Shown piece by piece: positions 9,668 to 19,531 of a stretch of 64,000 nucleotides of DNA. Source of the DNA: Echria macrotheca (lineage: Eukaryota > Ascomycota > Sordariomycetes > Sordariales > Schizotheciaceae); assembly GCA_030411725.1 (NCBI GenBank), contig MU839834.1, positions 1,426,001 to 1,490,000 of the forward strand, read 5' to 3'. Below the pieces are notes generated by a model. It was not told the DNA's origin. It saw only the letters and a list, made by a program, of their open reading frames with translations, and made no database searches. Both the position numbers and the translations under genes were made by a program. Within the stretch, counting starts at the first letter, position 1. Each line of letters opens with the position of its first letter.

Positions 9668-12600
9668 ATGGCCCAAGCCAACTCACCGAACCCGCCGTCA
9701 ATAGCGCTTGCGACTCCGCCTTCGCCCGGGACTCCTCGCGTCCGCCGCGACTCGCTGAACTCGATATCGGTCTCCTCGCACGACAAAGAGCAGCTCGCCA
9801 TCACACTCGACAAAATCCACAATTCGGCCAGCCAGTCGGGCGCCTTGACCACCTTCAACGATTTCGCTCCTCCTCCAGGCAGCCTCCCCACCGTCGAAAG
9901 CAAGGGCACCGCCGGCGACCTCGTGCAACAGGGCTTGAGTGGCCTGTACAGCCGGTTCAAGGAAGCTGTCGGTGCTGTCGGGAAAGCAGCCGTTCAGGAT
10001 GCGGACGATGTCGAAGGTCAAGATGGCCACTCGAAGCGGGGTGTGGGCGCGTCCAGCACCGGGTCGAAGTCGTCCTCTGCTCTGCCGCGGGGAGAGAGCG
10101 GCGCAACCAACTCGACTTTCGACTCGGCGGTCTCGTCAGATCTCCCAACAACCGCAACCTCGTCTTCGGGCATCATGACGGCAGATTCGTCCCGTCAGAC
10201 CCAGTCCTCCAAGGCATCATCCATAACGACGGTTTCCGCGCCGAGGACGGCACCCCCGAGCGTTCAGAACTTGCAAAAGATGGCGAGAAATGCCGCGCCC
10301 AGCCCTGCTGCTACTACCGTTGCTGCGGTCACAGCCAAGGGAACGATGGACAAAGACACCTCTCGCGCCGTACAACCTCGGACAGAAGAGCAACCGAACC
10401 GTAACACAGGTCGTAAAGGCTTAGGCCGATCTTCAGACGGCACTCCCAGCTCTACGCTTTCCGCCAACCCCAGCTCCGACAGCGTGGCCGTTAGCGACCG
10501 GATCGCACTCTCAACTCGTTCCCGACGCGATGACGCCCCGAGCATTGACGGTAGTGCCGACACGCCGATAAGTCCGGTTACAGGGGTACCAGAGATGCGG
10601 ATATCAGCAAGCGCTTCAAGGGCTCCCTCGGGGGATGCCGTGAGGAAACCCGCCGTGATCGACCGGATTAGCTTCGCGGGCATCACCCGCTCGAGGTCCT
10701 CCTCCATGGAGCCGGGAACTGCCGAGCCAAGCCCCGTCAGCACTTCTGCTCACAGCTCGGTATATCACGACTCCTTTGTTCATAATGAACGGCCACAGAG
10801 GTTGCAGTCGGGCATCATGCGAATACCCGGCACCACGACGAATGAAGGGGCGCCCGAGATGGTCAACAACAGGCTGGAAATGATGAGGAAACAAGTCCTC
10901 AGCAAAGACTTCTGGATGGCGGACGAGACATGCAAAGAATGCTTCCTCTGCGGCACACCGTTCTCGGCCTTTCGGCGGAAACACCATTGCCGGACATGTG
11001 GGTGTATCTTCGACTCAAAGTGCACCTCCAGCATTTCTGGCCAGAAATTTGGTGTCCAGGGCTCCTTGAGGGTGTGCAAAACTTGCCTGAACGTTATCAA
11101 CCGCCGATATGACAGCGGGACGGATGACTCGGGCGACGAGTATCTCCCCGACATCTTCCGTCCTAACCAGTCGAAATCGCAGGCGATAGAGGCGAAACAA
11201 AAGGTCGAGGATGATGCGAGCAGTTCGGGGAGAACGGAGCGAGCAGATGACACGAGATCTGCCACGACTCCGATGATGGCTATCCCGGCGACACGACGAG
11301 TTGGCGATAATAATCGCAATTCCGCAATTTTAGAGATCGACATGCCACAATTAAGTCGGCCCAGCTCGTCTCGATCACTGAAGTCGCTCGCTGGCGGACG
11401 GCCGCAGTCATCGGGTCACAGACGGCACCACTCTAAACATAACTTCCTGACACGGTTCAAGGCCACGACGGAAGAAAGGGTGCCCTTTCGGAAGCCCGTC
11501 GGGGAAGAACTTGGCAAGAACTCTAAGCTGAACGCTTTTCATGACGACAACATCATCGATCCCGAGCTCGCCGACTATATGTCGGATGAATCCAGTGGCG
11601 ATGAACAGATGGGCATTTTTTCTACCATGAACAGCAATGACATGCAACCGTCGAGTCTGGATCCGGAAAGGGCGAGCTTTGGTCCCTATTTGAGCGCAGG
11701 TCGCAAGTACCGTTTCCGACAAGGCGAGAAAAGTGTCAGCGGGCTCAGCTTTACCAGTCGAGGCCATGACGAACCAAGCGGAATGCCCAATTTGTCGATT
11801 CACACACGGCCGGCACGACGTAGGAACCTCAGCACGGCAAGCGCCAATGTCCATCATCTGCGGTCGCCACGGCCGAGATCTGGCATCTTTAAAGGCCCAT
11901 CTACATCGGCTGATACATTGTCGGTGTTTGAGCAATCTCTGGTGCCAGAAAACCCCCAACCCAGAAGCGATTCGGCAAATGAGATGAGGCATCCGGAAGC
12001 CGGTCTGAATCCCACGAGTATGCAACACGTCAAGAAGCTGTTCCGGCAGCTCCTCGAGGATGCAGCAATCCCGAACGCCGGGACATGGGAGAAAGCTCTG
12101 ATCCCAATCCTAGATCGGTGCGCCGACGACGTGGACCCCAATATCCGTAATGGAGACGATATGGATATTAGGCATTGGGTCAAGCTCAAAAAGATACCCG
12201 GCGGGAAACCGAGTGACACCTCATACGTCCATGGCGTTGTGTTCACCAAGAACCTTGCGCTCAAAAGCATGCCCCGCAGGATTCTCAACCCCCGAATAGT
12301 CATCATCTCTTTTCCGATCGAGTACCAGCGGCACTCGGAGCAGCATTTTATGAGTTTACAGCCCGTGATTGAGCAGGAAAAGGAGTATCTGAGAATGGTG
12401 GTTAATCGAATTCTCAACCTCGACCCGCAGGTCTTGTTGGTGGAAAAGACGGTAGCCGGTGTTGCATTACAGTATCTTGCCGAAGCCAATGTTGCGGTTG
12501 CGTACAACATCAAACCGTCCGTCATTGAGGCTGTTTCAAGAATCGTCAACATGCCCGTTATCTCATCCATGGACATGCTCAGTCTCGGCGGCCGCGTTGG

Positions 12601-15600
12601 CACCTGCGAGAGTTTTGAGCTCAAAACTTTCGTCAATAGCGAAATCAAGGGCAAGAAGAAGACGTACATCTTCATCTCCGGATGTCCGAAGGACCGTGGC
12701 TGCACGATCGCGCTTCGTGGGGCCACGACGCAGATGCTCATTCGCTTGAAGAGGATCACCGAATTCATGGTCTATGTGGTCTACAACCTGAAGCTAGAGT
12801 CGTGCCTGATGCGCGACGAGTTTGTCTACGTTCCAACACCAGCTTCGGCATCACCCCCCTCTACATCGAGACAGCAAACAGATGATAACCTGGCGTTACC
12901 CCCGACAGACGCCGCAGAGTCCTCCCAAAACCCTGCTGTCCTTGTAACGAACGCTAGCACGGAGGGTGAGACTCCTTCCCAGTCGACCGCAGATGCCAGC
13001 GCAGAGGGGGACTCGGTCGCGGTTTCAACGCGCCCAGCCCTTGATCACACAAAGAGGATGATCTCTCTTCACGAGTCTCATACGCATATGTCTCAGGACA
13101 GTCTGGTGCCCGAAGATGTCCCGATGCCGACATTTTATAGCGACATGGTGGCGAAGTATCAAACCCGAATCCTCTCGGCATCACCCTTTGTAAAGTTCAC
13201 GCAGCCGTATCTGCTCATGAAAGCTCGAGAGCAGGAGAGGCGTCTCGTTTACTTGAAGCGTCTCCGGGACCAGGATATTGTAGAAGACCAAGAAGAAAAC
13301 GAGAAGGGTATGCAGAGGTTCCAACTCATCAAGCCTGAGATGGTGCATGAAATTGGTCGGAAAGGTCCTCGGCAAATTATGGAGGTGCTGCATGCCGTTC
13401 ATGATGCCGAATATGACAAGGCGCTGCACAACTACCAGACACAGACGCGGCAGTGGGAAAATTACATACAGGGCAGTCTGGACCTCTTCGATCCGTTTGC
13501 CCACCAGAACATAGTGGTGCTATATTCGGTCACATGCACTACAACCAAGATCCCTTGCGCTGAACCGGGTTTGGTCGCCATCGAATTCTATAATGAGCAC
13601 CCCGACCCAAGCGGCAACCTAGATCAGGACTGTACTCTGGGCCAGTATATTGAGGATGTGTGCGAGGGTGCGGATACGATATGTCACTCGAATGGGTGCG
13701 ATAGAAAGATGTTTGAGCACCACCGTACCTATGTTCATGACAACGCGCGCATCACGGTCATCGTCGAGAACAAGCCAGCCTGGCCTGAGAATTTCCCGGA
13801 GCGGCCTCAAGAAAAAGAAGGCGAAAAGGACGAGACGGGTATCTGCATGTGGAACTACTGCAAGCTCTGTAAGAAGCACTTTGGTCTGATGCCCATGTCG
13901 GCGAGCACGTGGAAGTATTCATTCGGCAAGTACCTGGAGCTCTCGTTCTGGAGTACAGGGCTTCGCATCCATCCTCAGACCGAGTGCGAGCACGACCACC
14001 AAAAAGACCACATCCGCTTCTTCTACTACCTGTATCGCGATATCGCAGTTAGGGTGCACTACGATCCGATTGACCTGTACGAGATCATTGTCCCGAGGTC
14101 GAGGATAACCTGGAAGGTCGACAACGATCTGAGACTCAAGAATGAGATTTTCATCAAGGAAGAGGAGCGATGCAAGCGCTTCATCAACTCCGTCAAGAAC
14201 AAGCTCAAGAGCATCAAGATCGATAGCGTGCTCCCCGAGAAGGCCGAGGCTTGCAAGGCCGAGATCGAGCGTCTGATGCAGCAAGCTCAAGAGGACCAGA
14301 ACGAGCTGATACAGAGTTTGCAAGAGGCGTACATGAACTCCAAATACTACGAGGTCATCCCACTTAACGCTGTGGTGCGAGATCTGTTCCAGAAGGGTTC
14401 GGACTGGGACGCGGCCTTCGCTAAATTCGAAGCCGACTTCCTTTCCGATAAGGATGTTCGCCAACTGACTATCATCCAGTTGAAGAAGATCTTTACGGAC
14501 AATGAGTCCAAGGAATCTTTACCTAGCACGGATGGAACGGGCTCAGTTGGTTCGGAGATGGAAGAAAAGACGCCTGGCACGACGCAAACGAGTCTTGAGC
14601 TTGATGAGAAGACGCCTCTGCCTCCCGAGCCTGAACCGCAAACACCCTTGTCACCGACGGAACCAACGTCGCTTGCCAAAGAACAGGCGAACCAGGCCGA
14701 TGCGATCCTGGAAAGAGTTGAGCCTCTGGATCTCGCCACGCCGCACTCTCCGACAATGTCAAAAGGACCGCTGCTTCCCCCGGAGACCGCGGAGGTCAAA
14801 CAGCCCGAATCTGTCCCAGCGCCAACCGAGGGGGTTGAATCAGAACCACAGCCCGATCAGGCTTCCAATATCGACGCACCGAGTGCCTCCACCACGACCT
14901 CACAGGTTTATCTTACGGAGAAGGTTGAGCAACTTCGGCGCGCGCAGTTGGCAGAAGCGAGTGGCTCCGGGACCGCCGACACGGGTGAACGGGCGGTCGC
15001 CCGTCGAAACGTTCCAACTGTGTCCCCTCCCATCACTCGGTCCTTGACCCAGCCTCCCGGCACGTTGCCTAGAACGCAATCAAGCATCGGCAAGCTGCTC
15101 AAAGAGCAGAAGCCCGATGCCCAAGGTACGGGTAAGGAAGAAAAGAAGCTTACCGAACGGATCGGCATGGCCCTGAAAGGCCACCGCAAGGGCGGTCCGT
15201 CGGGTATTCCCCGATACGTCCATAAGAGGGAATCCAAAGTGTCAGCACTAGCACGGCACTTTGAGCAGCTAAGCCGAGAATTCGAAAAGGAACGGATGAG
15301 GGACAGGAAACAACGAGCCGCCAAGATGCAAAATACCCGCGCATTCCTCCCGCGTACCTCGACAAAAGCTATCGTCGAGGTATATGAGGATGTGGACCAG
15401 GCAGTACAGGAACCTGGTCCGTCGGACGACGATCACCTGGACAAGAAATCGATCGAAACAACAAATCCCGACGTGGCAAAACTTCCCGACTCCGATCATC
15501 CCTCGCCAAAAGAGCCAGATTCACAGAATACCGGCACAGAAGGGAGCACAGCGCCGGATACAGATGACCGGCAGGAGAGCCAGGCGCCTTCGGATGACGA

Positions 15601-16909
15601 GGGGGCGGGAAGCGATGCGGATCATTCCGCCATCACGTTGGACGACATTTTGCCCGATGTCAAGGACATTGCCGCGTCTCTCGAACCCAACGAGGAGATA
15701 CCCGAGGAGCTGCCGAAGCACCAAAAGAAGAGCTTGATGACGATGCTCACCAATTTCTGGGCCGAACGGTCGGCCAGCGGGTGGGCGCAGCTGGAGTATC
15801 CGACCAGTGCGACCGACCACATCTTTATCGATTCAAATATTATCGTGAGAGAAGACGAGCCGAGCTCGGTGATTGCCCTATCGCTCAACTCGGACGACTA
15901 CAAGGAAAAGATGGCGAGGATGAGAAGCCCGTCCCAGACGCCGAGCCCGAGAGACACGGACGAGAGCGGCGACGGCCTCGAGATGAAGAAAACGGCGGCG
16001 TCTCATAATCCCAGACTGGTTGAGGAGGAGCTAGAGAAGACCTTGAGTGGCGCCACGGGAACGCATCTGAAGTATCAGTTCGTTGACGGTTCCGCGAGGA
16101 TGACATGCAAGATCTTCTTTGCTGAGCAGTTCGATGCCCTCCGCAGGAAGTGCGGTGTCGGCGACCGCATAATCGAGTCGCTGTCACGCTGCATGAAATG
16201 GGATTCAAAAGGTGGAAAGACCAAGTCGGTCTTCCTCAAGACGCTAGACGACAGGCTCGTCATGAAGTCGCTTTCGCCGATCGAGACATCGGCCTTTATC
16301 TCGTTCGCTCCGGCCTACTTCAACCTCATGGCAGAGGCGTTGTTCCATGATTTGCCCTCGGTTATCGCCAAGATGCTCGGCTTTTTCCAAGTGATCATCA
16401 AGAACCCCATGACCAACGCCGAGATCAAACTGGATCTGCTCGTCATGGAGAATCTCTTTTACGATCGGTCACCAAGCCGGACCTTTGATCTCAAGGGGTC
16501 AATGCGGAACCGCAAGATCCAGTCGACGGGGAAGCGAGACGAAGTCCTGCTGGATGAGAACATGGTCGAGTACATTTATGAGTCGCCGCTGTTTGCCAGA
16601 GAGCATTCCAAACGCCTTCTCAGAGCCTCGGTGTGGAACGACACGCTGTTCTTGGCTCGATTGGACGTAATGGACTATTCGCTGATGATAGCGGTCGATG
16701 AGGTCAAGAAGGAGTTGGTGGTGGGCATCATCGACTGCATCCGGACGTACACATGGGACAAGCAAATGGAGAACTGGATCAAGAACCGAGGATTTGTTGG
16801 AGGCGGCCGTCGCGGCCCTACCATCACCAGCCCAAAGGAGTACAAGTCTCGGTTCCGGGAGGCCATGGCCAGGTATGGTTTTGGTTCTATGAGTGGTAAC
16901 GAAATGTAA
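9668..16909 (+). CDS. FAB1: 1-phosphatidylinositol-3-phosphate 5-kinase (FYVE-type)
   Basis: Makes PI(3,5)P2 from PI3P on late endosome and vacuole membranes, controlling vacuole size, acidification and retrograde traffic. One uninterrupted exon encodes 2413 residues, slightly longer than yeast Fab1 (about 2280). Domains in order: a disordered Ser/Thr-rich N-terminus; a FYVE zinc finger at about 417-478 with CxxC pairs and the PI3P-binding RKHHCRTCG core; a TCP-1/GroEL-like domain at about 790-1045 (GRVGTCESFELKTF, GCTIALRG); the cysteine-rich CCR region at about 1280-1480 (MCNYCKLCKKHFG-like CxxC pairs); a long disordered acidic linker; and the PIP kinase domain at about 2130-2405. In the kinase I see the ATP-binding Lys in DDRLVMKSL (about residue 2200), TFDLKGSMRNR, MDYSLMIAVD and GIIDCIRTYTWDKQ. 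The product presumably works with Vac14/Fig4 homologues encoded elsewhere. No frameshift or missing catalytic residue was noticed. Confidence 0.97.
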   Translation: MAQANSPNPPSIALATPPSPGTPRVRRDSLNSISVSSHDKEQLAITLDKIHNSASQSGALTTFNDFAPPPGSLPTVESKGTAGDLVQQGLSGLYSRFKEAVGAVGKAAVQDADDVEGQDGHSKRGVGASSTGSKSSSALPRGESGATNSTFDSAVSSDLPTTATSSSGIMTADSSRQTQSSKASSITTVSAPRTAPPSVQNLQKMARNAAPSPAATTVAAVTAKGTMDKDTSRAVQPRTEEQPNRNTGRKGLGRSSDGTPSSTLSANPSSDSVAVSDRIALSTRSRRDDAPSIDGSADTPISPVTGVPEMRISASASRAPSGDAVRKPAVIDRISFAGITRSRSSSMEPGTAEPSPVSTSAHSSVYHDSFVHNERPQRLQSGIMRIPGTTTNEGAPEMVNNRLEMMRKQVLSKDFWMADETCKECFLCGTPFSAFRRKHHCRTCGCIFDSKCTSSISGQKFGVQGSLRVCKTCLNVINRRYDSGTDDSGDEYLPDIFRPNQSKSQAIEAKQKVEDDASSSGRTERADDTRSATTPMMAIPATRRVGDNNRNSAILEIDMPQLSRPSSSRSLKSLAGGRPQSSGHRRHHSKHNFLTRFKATTEERVPFRKPVGEELGKNSKLNAFHDDNIIDPELADYMSDESSGDEQMGIFSTMNSNDMQPSSLDPERASFGPYLSAGRKYRFRQGEKSVSGLSFTSRGHDEPSGMPNLSIHTRPARRRNLSTASANVHHLRSPRPRSGIFKGPSTSADTLSVFEQSLVPENPQPRSDSANEMRHPEAGLNPTSMQHVKKLFRQLLEDAAIPNAGTWEKALIPILDRCADDVDPNIRNGDDMDIRHWVKLKKIPGGKPSDTSYVHGVVFTKNLALKSMPRRILNPRIVIISFPIEYQRHSEQHFMSLQPVIEQEKEYLRMVVNRILNLDPQVLLVEKTVAGVALQYLAEANVAVAYNIKPSVIEAVSRIVNMPVISSMDMLSLGGRVGTCESFELKTFVNSEIKGKKKTYIFISGCPKDRGCTIALRGATTQMLIRLKRITEFMVYVVYNLKLESCLMRDEFVYVPTPASASPPSTSRQQTDDNLALPPTDAAESSQNPAVLVTNASTEGETPSQSTADASAEGDSVAVSTRPALDHTKRMISLHESHTHMSQDSLVPEDVPMPTFYSDMVAKYQTRILSASPFVKFTQPYLLMKAREQERRLVYLKRLRDQDIVEDQEENEKGMQRFQLIKPEMVHEIGRKGPRQIMEVLHAVHDAEYDKALHNYQTQTRQWENYIQGSLDLFDPFAHQNIVVLYSVTCTTTKIPCAEPGLVAIEFYNEHPDPSGNLDQDCTLGQYIEDVCEGADTICHSNGCDRKMFEHHRTYVHDNARITVIVENKPAWPENFPERPQEKEGEKDETGICMWNYCKLCKKHFGLMPMSASTWKYSFGKYLELSFWSTGLRIHPQTECEHDHQKDHIRFFYYLYRDIAVRVHYDPIDLYEIIVPRSRITWKVDNDLRLKNEIFIKEEERCKRFINSVKNKLKSIKIDSVLPEKAEACKAEIERLMQQAQEDQNELIQSLQEAYMNSKYYEVIPLNAVVRDLFQKGSDWDAAFAKFEADFLSDKDVRQLTIIQLKKIFTDNESKESLPSTDGTGSVGSEMEEKTPGTTQTSLELDEKTPLPPEPEPQTPLSPTEPTSLAKEQANQADAILERVEPLDLATPHSPTMSKGPLLPPETAEVKQPESVPAPTEGVESEPQPDQASNIDAPSASTTTSQVYLTEKVEQLRRAQLAEASGSGTADTGERAVARRNVPTVSPPITRSLTQPPGTLPRTQSSIGKLLKEQKPDAQGTGKEEKKLTERIGMALKGHRKGGPSGIPRYVHKRESKVSALARHFEQLSREFEKERMRDRKQRAAKMQNTRAFLPRTSTKAIVEVYEDVDQAVQEPGPSDDDHLDKKSIETTNPDVAKLPDSDHPSPKEPDSQNTGTEGSTAPDTDDRQESQAPSDDEGAGSDADHSAITLDDILPDVKDIAASLEPNEEIPEELPKHQKKSLMTMLTNFWAERSASGWAQLEYPTSATDHIFIDSNIIVREDEPSSVIALSLNSDDYKEKMARMRSPSQTPSPRDTDESGDGLEMKKTAASHNPRLVEEELEKTLSGATGTHLKYQFVDGSARMTCKIFFAEQFDALRRKCGVGDRIIESLSRCMKWDSKGGKTKSVFLKTLDDRLVMKSLSPIETSAFISFAPAYFNLMAEALFHDLPSVIAKMLGFFQVIIKNPMTNAEIKLDLLVMENLFYDRSPSRTFDLKGSMRNRKIQSTGKRDEVLLDENMVEYIYESPLFAREHSKRLLRASVWNDTLFLARLDVMDYSLMIAVDEVKKELVVGIIDCIRTYTWDKQMENWIKNRGFVGGGRRGPTITSPKEYKSRFREAMARYGFGSMSGNEM

Positions 16910-17232
16910 CTGACGGGTTTAGGTACATCCTGCAAGCTCCTGACTGCTGGCACCTCTTTGGCAACCATCACGGGCCAAAAGCGACTCCTAGGACGAGGTT
17001 CGAGGGCGACGTGTAGGCGGTGCTTAATGGCAAGTGTGGGGTTAACTAAGGAGTAGTTGTATGAATGACGAGGTATGAAGGTGTACAGCCATAGACATGG
17101 TCATGGACATGATGTCAATAGCGTTCGTATTATGCACAGTTATATATGCCAGGCACCAGATGGAAGCCGGCACAGGTCTTGTAAGGCCAGTAGTCATAAA
17201 TTGGGCGGGTCATGAACATAGTCAAGCTAGAC

Positions 17233-19200
17233 TTATTTGACGCTCTCCCTTTTGATCCGGGACGATGTTCGTCTCAGGGATGCTTTCCGGCTTGTTAATG
17301 GGCTTTTGGCCGGGCTGGCGGGCGATTCGTCGCCTCTACGAGAAGGACCACCCTCCCACATGACGTTTCCAAAGTTGCCCGTTTGCACGACACGGATGCC
17401 GCCAACAGCCCGGCCCGTCGCATGCAGATTTCTACCCTCGCCCAACCCGCCCTCTGCAGCAGCATCTGTCTCTTCGGCTCCCTCGTCCAGGTCCCTCAGC
17501 ACCCGCCCATCAGGCAGTTTATGATCAAAGATAACCCGATCCGGCGTCCCCACCTCCTCCTCATTTAATACTCCGGTCACATTCCCAACATGTCCCGCCA
17601 CATCACCCTTTTGAGGAGACTGCGTCAAGAGATAGCGCATGGTAACCAGACTAGGAAACCTCGTCGCCCCGAGTACGTCGCGCCTCCCGTTCCCCATCCA
17701 CATCTTGAAATTGCCCGGCGCCGAGGAAAAGAAACAGGTATGAAAAGGGAGTAGGCCGGATAGCCTGTCGGGCGCGGTATCGCTCTCGGGGGAATGGTCG
17801 GGCCCGCTCAGACCCTGCGGCGAGGCGCTGGGGAAGATGACTACGGGACAGGGCGTCGGGTCGAGGATCTGCTGGGGCGGGTGGGAAGGGGCGTAGAGGC
17901 ACACGTCGAGCTCGTAGACGCGCATGGACGAGACGGATTCGGCGGTTGCGATGGTGCGGGTGCTCTGGGCCGAGTAGACGGACGGGTCGATCAGGAGGGC
18001 CGGGAGGTCGGCTGTGTAGAGGCAGGGGAGGGTGGCGCCGCTGTCGAGGAGTGTGTTGAAGAGGACGAGGGGGGCCGAGGGGTCGGGGACGGTAGGGGGT
18101 TTCCCCTTTTTGCGCGTTGGGGTGGTGGGTGTTGTGGTTTGCTGGTATAATTGGAGGGATGGGCGGGCAACGAGGGCCTGGCGGGCGCGGAAGCCCATTA
18201 CTAGGCGGTAGTGGCCCATGTTGTCGGTCCGGCGACGCCAGCGCGGTTGGTTCTCGAGGCAGATGCCCTTTTTGGCGCGGAGGGGGATGTCTGAGGCGGA
18301 AGAAGAGAGGGGGGGTTCGTACCAGAGCCAGCCGGGGCCGTGGATGGTGTGGTAGCGGTCCATTCGGGCGGGGCGGTCGACGGTGAAGGAGCTGTAGGAG
18401 GGGCAGCGGTCGACGATGTGGCCTGCGTAGAGAAGGGTGTAGTTGTCTGAGATGGGGATTTGGCCGGCGCGGTAGCCGGCGATGGCGGCGAGGATGTTTT
18501 GGCGCTCAGGGGGGAAGGTGGAGGTTGGAAGGAGGGATTCGAGGGCGTGGATGCGGCGGGTTATGGCTTGTTGATGGGTTGATTGGAGTTGGGATCTATG
18601 TGTGGTTGGGTTAGCGATGTGTTTGATGCCCGTTGTCTGTTTGGATCTGGTGGGTTTAAAAAATTGCGAATGAGGAGGGGATCCAGCCAGCAACTCGGGG
18701 CGGAAAGGGGGTAAGTCAATCCAGACGGACACAACATACCTGGGGATACTGTTCTCCTGGTTCTCATCTAGCTGATCCCGCTCCCTCACAGCTTCTCCTA
18801 GCAAACCCGAGAAGTACGGCGTCTGGTAGTGCGCCGCCCACAGCTGTCTCTGGACCACCTTGCGATCCGCAATCTCAATGGGACTGAGATCCTCGCCCTC
18901 GGCCCAAAGAGGGGACCCGACGATGACAGACGGTTCCCATTTCTGGTTCTCGTCTCTATCTCTATCCGGATTTTCCTCGTCAACCTCAATGGTCTGAACC
19001 GCAGTCTCGGCCTCGGCCTCAACAATTCGTTGCAGCTCGGCCCTGGTGATACTCCGTGTCCTCGGCCGATGATGCACCTGCACGCGGTTGCGGTCGAAAT
19101 TGGCTCTGTTATACGAAGTGTGGACAGCAGACCTGCGTCGGGGGACAACACCAGTTGCAACACCACGGCGATAATTGACGCCGGCAACCTCGGACGCCAT
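17233..19200 (-). CDS. Uncharacterised protein with a retropepsin-like aspartic protease signature
   Basis: Function not established. Two exons, 19200-18740 and 18595-17233 (intron 18596-18739, donor GTATGT, CTAAC branch site, TAG acceptor), give 607 residues. The ATG at 19200 has a good context (GAAATGGCG); the frame continues upstream only through a TTG. Residue 338 begins LLDSGAT (DNA 18045-18034), the single catalytic D-S/T-G-A motif of retropepsins. It is followed by a beta-rich stretch (TRTIATAES, MRVYELDVCLY) and, about 122 residues on, by RRDVLGATRF, which resembles the hydrophobic-hydrophobic-Gly motif that closes the retropepsin fold. No integrase, reverse transcriptase or LTR is visible, so it is not an intact retroelement. 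The N-terminal 150 residues are basic/acidic and low complexity, and the C-terminus is Ser/Arg/Lys-rich. It lies divergently, 331 bp from the start of the 1411-residue gene. Confidence 0.78.
   Translation of the reverse strand: MASEVAGVNYRRGVATGVVPRRRSAVHTSYNRANFDRNRVQVHHRPRTRSITRAELQRIVEAEAETAVQTIEVDEENPDRDRDENQKWEPSVIVGSPLWAEGEDLSPIEIADRKVVQRQLWAAHYQTPYFSGLLGEAVRERDQLDENQENSIPRYVVSVWIDLPPFRPELLAGSPPHSQFFKPTRSKQTTGIKHIANPTTHRSQLQSTHQQAITRRIHALESLLPTSTFPPERQNILAAIAGYRAGQIPISDNYTLLYAGHIVDRCPSYSSFTVDRPARMDRYHTIHGPGWLWYEPPLSSSASDIPLRAKKGICLENQPRWRRRTDNMGHYRLVMGFRARQALVARPSLQLYQQTTTPTTPTRKKGKPPTVPDPSAPLVLFNTLLDSGATLPCLYTADLPALLIDPSVYSAQSTRTIATAESVSSMRVYELDVCLYAPSHPPQQILDPTPCPVVIFPSASPQGLSGPDHSPESDTAPDRLSGLLPFHTCFFSSAPGNFKMWMGNGRRDVLGATRFPSLVTMRYLLTQSPQKGDVAGHVGNVTGVLNEEEVGTPDRVIFDHKLPDGRVLRDLDEGAEETDAAAEGGLGEGRNLHATGRAVGGIRVVQTGNFGNVMWEGGPSRRGDESPASPAKSPLTSRKASLRRTSSRIKRESVK
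18596..18739 (-). other. Intron that is in frame and free of stops (possible retained intron)
   Basis: The intron of the retropepsin-like gene is 144 bp, a multiple of three, and contains no in-frame stop. It has a consensus GTATGT donor, a GCTAACC branch site and a TAG acceptor. If retained it would add 48 residues and give a 655-residue protein. Confidence 0.6.
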
Positions 19201-19531
19201 TTCGATTGGGCATCGGCAAGTCAATCGACGTCCGAATTACTACTGCCCAGGACAGTCTATGTCTAGGTTACAGACAGGTATACCAAAACCGTTCCCATCG
19301 GTCTTTGTTGGGGGCGCGACAAAGATGGCGCAAAGGAGCCCCCTTTTCTTTGTTTGGGACTGGCCGAAAACGGGGGATCAATCAATAGATTCCCAATGCA
19401 GCAAACCGGAGATGTATTGCATTGTTAACATTCTTCTCCTTCAAAACCAGCCCCGTCGGTCGCCTCTTCTCCAGGAGACGCCGCCAGACCTCAATCGCCA
19501 ATTTGACCCTCCCTGGGTATATTCAGCAGCC
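19201..19531. promoter_or_regulatory. Shared 331-bp promoter of the divergent retropepsin-like / 1411-residue gene pair
   Basis: The two start codons face away from each other across 331 bp with a pyrimidine-rich stretch (about 19430-19470) before the plus-strand start. The spacing would suit co-regulation. No specific operator was recognised. Confidence 0.45.

Noticed and set aside
19201..19224. Extension of the retropepsin-like frame to 19224
   Set aside because: The codon at 19224 is TTG; the first ATG is at 19200 with a good context.
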